A stretch of 5,400 nucleotides of DNA from contig JAJYIO010000222.1 in assembly GCA_021790035.1 (NCBI GenBank), positions 1 to 5,400 on the forward strand, given 5' to 3'. Below the pieces are notes generated by a model, which did no database searches, was not told the DNA's origin, and was given only the letters and a program-made list of their open reading frames with translations. How positions within the stretch are numbered: position 1 is the first letter of the stretch; every line of letters begins with the position of its first letter. The stretch comes from a bacterium (lineage in GTDB: Bacteria; Cyanobacteriota; Sericytochromatia; S15B-MN24; VGJW01). The translations under genes were made by a program, and so were the position numbers. Of the stretch, positions 1-4,611 are shown piece by piece.

Positions 1-181
1 CGACGCGCTCTTCGACCAGGCCTTCTTCGACCTCGACCTCGACTCGGGCGACAGGGCGACCGCGAACCGACGCGCGTTTGCCGAAGACCTCGGACCTCGA
101 GGCCCTGCCAGGGCGAAGGTCCGTCTCCTTGCACTTGGGGAGCTTCTGGGGCTGACCCGCAACGGTCGGATAAAGCAGTGA
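1..181 (+). CDS. C-terminal end of an unidentified protein (5' end outside window)
   Basis: Reading frame 2 is open from the left edge to a TGA at 179-181 and gives the last 59 residues of a protein, beginning DALFDQAFFDLDLDSGDRAT and ending LGLTRNGRIKQ. The piece is acidic at first (phenylalanine/aspartate-rich) and then becomes basic, Leu/Arg-rich and probably helical. Codon third positions are mostly G or C, as expected for a real gene in this GC-rich DNA. It is the only gene on the plus strand and runs towards the leftward gene set, so its transcription converges with theirs; it may belong to a different transcription unit or lie outside the element. I do not recognise the family from this tail and assign no function. 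Confidence 0.6.
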   Translation, partial: DALFDQAFFDLDLDSGDRATANRRAFAEDLGPRGPARAKVRLLALGELLGLTRNGRIKQ

Positions 182-256
182 GACGCGGCCGGTGCGCAGG
201 TGATGATCTGCCTCCGCGATTCGGACCGCTTTGCCCACGAAGACCTCCCAACGCAC

Positions 257-286
257 GTAGGCCGGCCCGCGAGCGGACCGACCTAC
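257..286 (-). terminator. Strong hairpin downstream of the leftward operon, possible terminator
   Basis: The arms 257-270 and 273-286 form an inverted repeat of 14 positions. The only two imperfections are C/A oppositions on the plus strand, which become G-U wobble pairs in minus-strand RNA. The stem is therefore fully paired only in leftward transcripts. It sits about 49 nt past the last leftward stop codon (335-337). There is no U-tract after it on the minus strand, so it is not a canonical intrinsic terminator; it could be a 3'-end stabiliser, a factor-assisted terminator or a protein-binding palindrome. Confidence 0.35.
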
Positions 287-300
287 TAAAACTTTGTGCC

Positions 301-322
301 CTTGTAGAAAATCTACGTCAAG
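301..322. repeat. Short inverted repeat in convergent spacer
   Basis: GTAGA (304-308) and TCTAC (312-316) pair perfectly around a 3-nt loop. CTT (301-303) and AAG (320-322) can extend the stem if 317-319 bulge out. On the plus strand it is followed by a T-rich stretch ending in five T residues (331-335), so it could be a weak terminator for the plus-strand gene that ends at 181. It lies in the 153-bp gap (182-334) between the two convergent genes, where I see no credible coding frame. Confidence 0.25.
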
Positions 323-334
323 TTGTTCGGTTTT

Positions 335-748
335 TCAAGTCCTTGCCGCAAACCTTCCATTCAGTTCGTCGCACAAGATGCCCAGACCGCGCTTGATCGC
401 GTCGTGGATGACCGATTTCACGACTCCGCTCTTGATGGCGACGTCCTCCAGGGTCATGCGCAGCATGCAACACCCGACCAGTGCCGAATAGGCCGGGTCT
501 TTCATTCTTCCGGTCCTCGCCAGGTGGAGGAGCACCTCGTTGATGTGCGCGGCTTCGACCGAAAGGGCAGCTTCGCTCTCGCGATGGATGCCGTGGTCTT
601 GAAACTTTCGCACGAGCCCCAGGATGGCCCTCACCTGGTCAGGCGTGTACTTTCCGGAACATTGAGGACACCGATACTCGGGATCCATCTCACGCCTCTT
701 TGCTTTTGAGGGTTCGCAATGCCAGCAGGTCTCAGCTAGTTCGGGCAT
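335..748 (-). CDS. Small zinc-ribbon and helix-turn-helix-like protein, function unknown
   Basis: This is a 137-residue protein. Two CX2C pairs, CWHC at residues 8-11 and CPQC at 27-30, make a likely zinc ribbon at the N-terminus. The C-terminal third (about residues 98-125, with TLEDVAIKSGVVKSVIHDAI) has the spacing and hydrophobic pattern of a helix-turn-helix of the kind seen in sigma-like and phage regulators. I chose the ATG at 748-746 because it keeps both cysteine pairs; a later ATG at 688 would lose the first. An AAGGG lies 8 nt upstream. The start lies inside the end of the preceding gene (13-bp overlap, 736-748), so the two are probably co-translated. A DNA-binding regulator or accessory replication protein is an inference; no named family was recognised. 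Confidence 0.7.
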   Translation of the reverse strand: MPELAETCWHCEPSKAKRREMDPEYRCPQCSGKYTPDQVRAILGLVRKFQDHGIHRESEAALSVEAAHINEVLLHLARTGRMKDPAYSALVGCCMLRMTLEDVAIKSGVVKSVIHDAIKRGLGILCDELNGRFAART

Positions 749-1260
749 GTCAGTTTCCCTTCGAACAGGTCCAGGGTCGCGGCCATGAGGTGGACGCGCT
801 TCAGAGCTTGCCATGGGTCCTGGTGGAGCTCGGCCCAGGTAATCTCGACGCATTTCGGATCGTCCGAGCGCTCGGGGATGATCTTCACAGGTCCCCAGAT
901 TGTCTCGAGCTTGACCGACCTTCGCTCGAGGGCGACCTCGGGCAATTCGGTCAGGCGTTCGGCCGCACGATGTTGCGCCAGGAGGACGGCGACGATCGAG
1001 TCCTTGCGTTCATCGATCCGGCCCGCGAGATCCTGTGGAATCGCTCGACCGGAGTCGACGACGACCTGGGCGTGACCGTCCTGGTCGAGGGCCAGCACGA
1101 TCCCGCGCGTGGCCAGATAGCGCATGAGCTTGAGCGTCTGATCACGCTCGACCGGGTCGAGGACGACGAGCGCCCTGGCCTGCGATGCCTCGACCGAAGG
1201 GATCTCGACGACCTTCTCGGCCGGAGGGAGCATCCGGTTAATCCAGGCCGGTGCCGTCAT
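736..1260 (-). CDS. Protein with a TubC_N-like domain, role unknown
   Basis: This is a 174-residue protein starting at the ATG 1260-1258, chosen because a perfect AGGAGG lies 7 nt upstream; the frame is open 25 codons further but without a comparable ribosome-binding site. Residues about 42-96 (LKLMRYLATRGIVLALDQDG, then a short strand segment, PQDLAGRIDERKDSIVAVLL) match the general pattern of TubC N-terminal domain-like proteins: a helix, a 'G-I-x-L-x-L-D-x-D-G' strand pair, then a helix with a conserved 'R-K-x-x-I/L' before the end. That domain is known as a docking domain of NRPS/PKS enzymes, and similar short proteins occur in phages and mobile elements. The C-terminal part (about 115-174) has a WGPVKIIPE strand segment and a Trp-rich helical stretch and is not recognised. 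The gene lies just downstream of the 9-mer array and overlaps the next gene by 13 bp. Family assignment is from memory of the pattern, not a search. Confidence 0.75.
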   Translation of the reverse strand: MTAPAWINRMLPPAEKVVEIPSVEASQARALVVLDPVERDQTLKLMRYLATRGIVLALDQDGHAQVVVDSGRAIPQDLAGRIDERKDSIVAVLLAQHRAAERLTELPEVALERRSVKLETIWGPVKIIPERSDDPKCVEITWAELHQDPWQALKRVHLMAATLDLFEGKLTCPN

Positions 1261-1345
1261 TTGCCCCTCCTGGTCCAGTTTGGCCCAATGAGACTGGACC
1301 ACAATTGGACCGGCGAAACTAAGACATATCGCCAATTCACAGCCC

Positions 1346-1369
1346 TTGGTCCACTTGGTCCGCTGGACC
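1346..1369. repeat. Left block of degenerate TTGGWCC repeats
   Basis: TTGGTCC at 1346-1352 and 1355-1361 and CTGGACC at 1363-1369 have centres 9 and 8 bp apart. They are degenerate relatives of the perfect tandem block at 1455-1481 and lie on the opposite side of the AT-rich core. Further isolated copies lie at 1270-1288 and 1294-1311. Confidence 0.7.
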
Positions 1370-1454
1370 GTTTCCCATTGTTCTCTACTTTTTTGGTGAT
1401 CACTTCTTCCCTCCCCCCATCTTCACTATCCAAATAATCCAAAACAATAGGAGA

Positions 1455-1481
1455 TTGGACCAATTGGACCAATTGGACCAA
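1455..1481. repeat. Three perfect tandem copies of TTGGACCAA
   Basis: The 9-mer TTGGACCAA occurs three times without any gap (1455-1463, 1464-1472, 1473-1481). Each copy is a TTGG/CCAA inverted repeat around one central A, so each can bind a symmetric dimer, and each junction also creates the palindrome CCAATTGG. This is the most regular block of the array and borders the AT-rich segment on its right. Confidence 0.9.
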
Positions 1482-1505
1482 GCCAGTAATGGCGCGGCTT
1501 TTCGC

Positions 1506-1546
1506 GGTCCAATGAGGGATGCTCTTAACTGGACCGACTGGACCGG
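1506..1546. repeat. Right block of degenerate CTGGACCGR repeats
   Basis: GGTCCAA at 1506-1512 is followed by two adjacent 9-mers, CTGGACCGA (1529-1537) and CTGGACCGG (1538-1546). They keep the 9-bp period and GGWCC core of the central block but are GC-shifted in the flanks. They lie just beyond the 3' end of the helicase gene, whose TAG is at 1602-1600. Confidence 0.65.
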
Positions 1547-1599
1547 CGACCCTGAAGGCGAGGCATGGCGGTGGGGTCGACATTACAAAGCGCAACACG

Positions 1600-3000
1600 C
1601 TAGGCCTCGCGCTTCTTGATCCCGGAGTGATAGCGAGGTCGGTCGGTTCCTTCTCTCGGGCGAGTCTCCGTCACGTTCGGGAATGCGCGCCGGATCTCTT
1701 TGCCGAATCTGCGCTCGCCGAGGGCTCGGTGGCCATTTGCGGCGCAGTACTTCTTGTAATCCTCGTAGAGGTCGGTGCGTAGAACCCAGTCGTTGTCGTC
1801 TGCGATGTAGTTTTCGAGCAGGAAAGCGCGGGCCGGGTTCGACTCAAGGCGCAGGTCTTCCTTCACGGTGACGCTGGCCTCGGGCACGGTGAAGTGGCCT
1901 TGCTGGCGGAGGTCGTGCAGGCCGGCCAGCGCCCAGATGAAGATCCCAGGGAGCTCGGCCATCAAGGCCTCGCGAATATCGGGCTCGCGCTGGGCCTCGG
2001 TGATGGTGACCTCGAACGGGATGATGAGGAGCCGGCGCCAGATGCCTTCGCTCTTGTCCATGAAGCGCGGGAGCTCGTTGCAGGCGAAGATGAGCTTGGC
2101 GGTCGGCGGCGCAGAGATGGCGGCCTTGAACTTCTGCTCCCAGTCGATGCGATCGCCGCTGATCAGGCTCTTGAGCACGCCCTCGGCGGTCTTCTCGATC
2201 TCGCCCATGTCCGGCGCGATGTTCACCAGCTTGCCGAGCATCTGAAACAGGCTGAACGGCTTCTCGAACTTGTCGAGGGGAACGCTCGAGACGTTGGCCG
2301 CGCCATAGAGCCAGGTCAGCGCGTCGAGGATCGTGCTTTTGCCGTTGCTACCCTCTCCGGTGAGGATCAGGCAGGTCTGATGGTAGTGGCCGGCCGATAG
2401 GACATAGCCGGCGAACTGCTGGAGGGCCCGCTGCTTGTCGGCCTCGGGAAGGACCCAGTCGAGGGTGCGCTGCCACCGCGGGCAGTCGGCGTAGGGCTCG
2501 AACGCGTAGGGCAGCGTGGTCGTGGTCATGAAGTTTGGCGTGTGGTCGACCAGCGGATTCCCATCCGTGAGGGCGCGCTCGATGTCGAGGATGCCGTTCT
2601 CGAGGGAGAGGTGCGTGCGCGTCGAGCTCGGCGGCGTGTACGAGAGCCATGCCGGGAGCTCGACCTGCGGAGGCACGAGGGTGTCGATGCGAAGGTTCGC
2701 CAGGACGTCGCGCACGAAGGCGCTCTTGGCCTTCTTGCGCGCCTCCTTGGTCCGTCTGCGGAGGAGGTACTTCAGGATCTCGGTCGAGAGGGTCTCGTCG
2801 TCGACCTCGGCATAGCAGCGACCGCCCCAGCGCCACCAGGACCCACGGTAGCGGCGCAGCGTGAGGCCTTGTGACGAGACCAGATGCGAAGCCTGAAACT
2901 CGGCCGCGACGTCGGCCGGCTGGAGGCCATCGTCGTCGATCGGGTCGTCGTCTGGATCCTCTGGCTCATAGGTGCGAACGGTAACAAGCGGGGCGGTCAA
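1600..3000 (-). CDS. D5_N/SF3 helicase of the P4-type phage/plasmid primase family
   Basis: This is a 466-residue ATP-dependent replicative helicase of superfamily 3, expected to form a hexamer that unwinds DNA at the element's origin. A short acidic N-terminus (about 11-25) is followed by a D5_N-like region (about 70-190). The SF3 core has Walker A GEGSNGKST (215-223), Walker B region KLVNIAPDMGE (257-267), the sensor-1 strand KLIFACNELPRF (302-313) and the arginine-finger segment WRRLLIIPF (321-329). A C-terminal winged-helix-like part (about 403-440) may bind DNA. I chose the TTG start at 3000-2998: it has GGAG 8 nt upstream and overlaps the preceding TGA as TTGA. The frame is open further upstream, but that part is an Arg/Pro-rich shadow of the primase gene. 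It lacks its own primase domain, so it probably works with the upstream Toprim protein; together they resemble a split P4 alpha protein. The assignment is strong from the motifs. Confidence 0.93.
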   Translation of the reverse strand: MTAPLVTVRTYEPEDPDDDPIDDDGLQPADVAAEFQASHLVSSQGLTLRRYRGSWWRWGGRCYAEVDDETLSTEILKYLLRRRTKEARKKAKSAFVRDVLANLRIDTLVPPQVELPAWLSYTPPSSTRTHLSLENGILDIERALTDGNPLVDHTPNFMTTTTLPYAFEPYADCPRWQRTLDWVLPEADKQRALQQFAGYVLSAGHYHQTCLILTGEGSNGKSTILDALTWLYGAANVSSVPLDKFEKPFSLFQMLGKLVNIAPDMGEIEKTAEGVLKSLISGDRIDWEQKFKAAISAPPTAKLIFACNELPRFMDKSEGIWRRLLIIPFEVTITEAQREPDIREALMAELPGIFIWALAGLHDLRQQGHFTVPEASVTVKEDLRLESNPARAFLLENYIADDNDWVLRTDLYEDYKKYCAANGHRALGERRFGKEIRRAFPNVTETRPREGTDRPRYHSGIKKREA

Positions 3001-4040
3001 GCGAATATCTCCTTCAAAGGGGCGATCGCCTCGGCCAGCGTGCCGGCCTGGAGGAGGTCGTTGAAATCGTGGCCATCGGGCGGAGTCACGATCGTGACGC
3101 GCAGCCCTTGGCGGCAGAGCCGCTTGCGGGCGCTGTCGGCTGCCCGCTGGCCCGGAGCGTCGCCGTCGGCCAGGATGACGACGTGCTCGACGACCTCGGG
3201 CAACGCGACGTTGCCCAGACGGTTCGCCGAGACGGCGCACCAGACCGGTAGGCCGGGGATGGCCTGCATGACCGACAGGCAGGTCTCGATCCCTTCCCCG
3301 ATGCCGAGCACGCGGCCAGGATCGGCCAGGGCGATGGCGTTACTATAGAGCGGGCCGAGGCACATCTTGGAGTCGATCCCCGCCCCCTTCTTGAACGCCT
3401 TTCCCCGGCCGTCGGCGGCCAGGTAGGTGCGATGGACACTCGAGACGGTCCCGCTGGCGTCGGTGATCGAGCAGACCATCGCCGGATGCCAGCTCCCTGC
3501 ACTCGTGTGCTTGAGCTTGGGGGAGAACCGGATCGCCGGCGGGATCGGAATCGTGATGCCCCGGCTGCGCAGGTAGGTCTCGACCAGCGTGCCCGATGCC
3601 TTCTGCGTCTGCTTCCAGGCGCCAAGGGCGATACCGGTCTTGCGAAGCTCTTCCTCGGTCGGCGCCCTCGGAGCCGGGGGTGGCCGACGCGCGGCATCCT
3701 TGCGGCGCCGTCTCCCTGGAGGGCCATCGTCTGGGACGCCGAGCCAGTCCTTGGCCCACTTGATGGCGTCAGCGACCGAGGGGAGGTTGAGCGCGGCCTG
3801 CACCAGGTCGAGGGCGTCGCCGCCGCTGCCCGGCTCGCCGTGATCGAGACTGAAGTCGCGCCAGGTCCCGCGCTTGTCGCCCCCGCCGACGTGGATCGCC
3901 AGGCTATCGCCCTCCTCGCCCGCGATCGACCCGACCCGCCACTCGAGGCCGTCGCGATGGCCGGCAGGAAACAGGTGCTCGGCAAGCGACTCGATGCGGA
4001 CGGCCAGGTCGGCGGAGATGTCTGCGACGGAGAGGGTCAT
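2997..4040 (-). CDS. Toprim-domain primase-like protein (DUF7146/Toprim_3 type)
   Basis: This 347-residue protein probably makes or helps make RNA primers for replication of the element. Residues about 30-85 resemble the fold of a DnaG/P4-type zinc-finger domain (EWRVGSI, GTWRDFSLDHGE, GGDALDLVQAA) but carry none of the zinc-binding cysteines. An Arg/Pro-rich linker (about 104-128) follows, then a region like DUF7146 (about 150-232), then a Toprim domain (about 242-330) with the acidic motifs GEGIET (248-253, glutamate 249), ADGD (291-294) and DFND (325-328) that normally bind catalytic magnesium. The ATG at 4040-4038 was chosen because GGAG lies 6 nt upstream and the longer frame begins with a low-complexity stretch without domain character. 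Its TGA overlaps the helicase TTG start, implying coupled synthesis in fixed ratio. It is well supported as Toprim; primer synthesis itself is inferred from family and neighbourhood. Confidence 0.9.
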   Translation of the reverse strand: MTLSVADISADLAVRIESLAEHLFPAGHRDGLEWRVGSIAGEEGDSLAIHVGGGDKRGTWRDFSLDHGEPGSGGDALDLVQAALNLPSVADAIKWAKDWLGVPDDGPPGRRRRKDAARRPPPAPRAPTEEELRKTGIALGAWKQTQKASGTLVETYLRSRGITIPIPPAIRFSPKLKHTSAGSWHPAMVCSITDASGTVSSVHRTYLAADGRGKAFKKGAGIDSKMCLGPLYSNAIALADPGRVLGIGEGIETCLSVMQAIPGLPVWCAVSANRLGNVALPEVVEHVVILADGDAPGQRAADSARKRLCRQGLRVTIVTPPDGHDFNDLLQAGTLAEAIAPLKEIFA

Positions 4041-4090
4041 GGTCGGCTCCAAGACGGCGGGAGGGTGACGGGCAGCGAGGATCAGTCGAC

Positions 4091-4324
4091 TCAGCCGCTT
4101 TGCGGCCGGCGGCCGAACCCCATGGGCCTGGTCGCCTGCGCAAGATCCCGGCGCAGGGCCTTGATCGTTCGCTGGCCCTCCTCGTAGAGGAGCTGCCAGT
4201 GGCGTGCCTGCGACCGCTGCTCGGTGTTGTCCCGAAGCAGGAGCTTCACGCATTCCTCGAGGTGATGCCGGACGCCGGGCCGCAAAGGAAGATGGCAGTC
4301 GGCGCAGAAGGTCGTCGTGCCCAT
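4091..4324 (-). CDS. 77-residue protein with CCHC zinc-binding pattern
   Basis: A short frame encodes 77 residues with Cys7, Cys10, His20 (or His21) and Cys25 arranged as CX2C-x9-HX4C, a plausible single zinc site (FCADC, HHLEEC). It is followed by a charged helix (about 28-62, rich in Glu, Arg and Leu) that could be a short coiled coil, and a basic tail ending GFGRRPQSG. The ATG at 4324-4322 overlaps the upstream gene's TGA as TGATG, which favours translational coupling; GGGAG is present but about 11 nt away. The frame continues upstream, but the extra residues are a shadow of the preceding gene. It lies 50 bp before the primase gene. A nucleic-acid-binding accessory role is a guess; the family was not recognised. 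Confidence 0.65.
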   Translation of the reverse strand: MGTTTFCADCHLPLRPGVRHHLEECVKLLLRDNTEQRSQARHWQLLYEEGQRTIKALRRDLAQATRPMGFGRRPQSG

Positions 4325-4611
4325 CAGCGGCCGAACTCCCAGAGAACGGAACGAGCCCTCGTCAGAGCCCCGAGGTGTTCGTACCGGCCACCAGGGAGAA
4401 GCTCGTCCCACGGAGCTTCATCGCCGTTCAAGTGGAGTCCGACGACGCCGTCGCTCTCTGCGACGAGCACATCGAGTTCAAAGACCAACCCCTCGAGGGC
4501 ATCAAGGATGATTTCGCCGTTCATCGGATCGCTAGCCTCCTGATCTTGGTGGATCTCGCCGTCTCGGCGCGGGGGGTGGCGTCGTGGCACAGGTATAACG
4601 TGGAGACTCAT
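4324..4611 (-). CDS. Unknown small protein between methyltransferase and zinc-finger gene
   Basis: This is a 95-residue protein from the ATG at 4611-4609, which overlaps the methyltransferase stop as ATGA and has a perfect AGGAGG 7 nt upstream. The first 28 residues are basic and proline-rich. The conserved-looking part begins at a second in-frame ATG (4524-4522), also preceded by AGGAGG but 11 nt away; that start would give a 66-residue protein beginning MNGEIILDALEGLVFELDVL. This core is acidic and leucine-rich, with a later NGDEAPWDELLPGGRYEHLG segment. No motif, signal peptide or membrane segment is visible and no function is assigned. The start choice between 4611 and 4524 is uncertain; both may be used. 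Confidence 0.6.
   Translation of the reverse strand: MSLHVIPVPRRHPPRRDGEIHQDQEASDPMNGEIILDALEGLVFELDVLVAESDGVVGLHLNGDEAPWDELLPGGRYEHLGALTRARSVLWEFGR

Larger units (their letters stand above)
1261..1599. other. Candidate replication origin: GGWCC-centred repeats with AT-rich core
   Basis: This 339-bp stretch between the helicase and TubC_N-like genes is unlike the rest of the window. It holds twelve GGWCC cores (beginning at 1272, 1296, 1307, 1348, 1357, 1365, 1457, 1466, 1475, 1506, 1531 and 1540) plus one GGCCC variant (TTGGCCCAA, 1280-1288). Most are embedded in the near-palindromic 9-mer YTGGWCCRR. Several are spaced 8-11 bp centre to centre, close to one helical turn. Between the two halves, 1371-1450 is about 61% A+T, the most AT-rich stretch noticed here, consistent with an unwinding element. 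Being adjacent to a primase/SF3 helicase pair, as in P4-type replicons where the initiator binds short repeats, suggests an origin. A transcriptional operator array is the main alternative. I see no convincing promoter or terminator in it. Confidence 0.5.

Noticed and set aside
178..396. Plus-strand frame starting with GTG at the stop of the first gene
   Set aside because: The product is Arg/Pro-rich with no domain pattern, runs through both inverted repeats and overlaps the end of the well-supported minus-strand zinc-ribbon gene.
700..1437. Long plus-strand frame of 245 codons opposite the TubC_N-like gene
   Set aside because: It mirrors the minus-strand gene, as often happens in GC-rich DNA, and then runs into the repeat array. 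The minus-strand frame has the perfect AGGAGG start and a recognisable domain pattern.
1257..1598. A full-length 113-residue minus-strand frame over the repeat region
   Set aside because: Its length comes from a 9-bp repeat (a multiple of three) free of stops. It is low-complexity (LVQLVQLVQ, GPSGP), crosses the AT-rich core and has no domain character. Only the short 1257-1403 part is mentioned as a weak possibility.
1261..1599. CRISPR array
   Set aside because: The repeats are only 9 bp, near-palindromic and partly gap-free, with no unique spacers of regular length and no cas-like gene.
3001..3240. N-terminal extension of the helicase by 80 residues
   Set aside because: The extension is Arg/Pro-rich shadow sequence inside the primase gene. 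The TTG at 3000 has a well-placed GGAG and a TTGA overlap.
4041..4090. Promoter or terminator in the 50-bp gap before the Toprim gene
   Set aside because: I see no convincing -35/-10 pair or hairpin with a T-tract; apart from the ribosome-binding site it looks empty.
3432..4187. Plus-strand frame of 251 codons opposite the Toprim gene
   Set aside because: The minus-strand frame shows three Toprim motifs in correct order and spacing; the plus-strand product has none and is a mirror frame.
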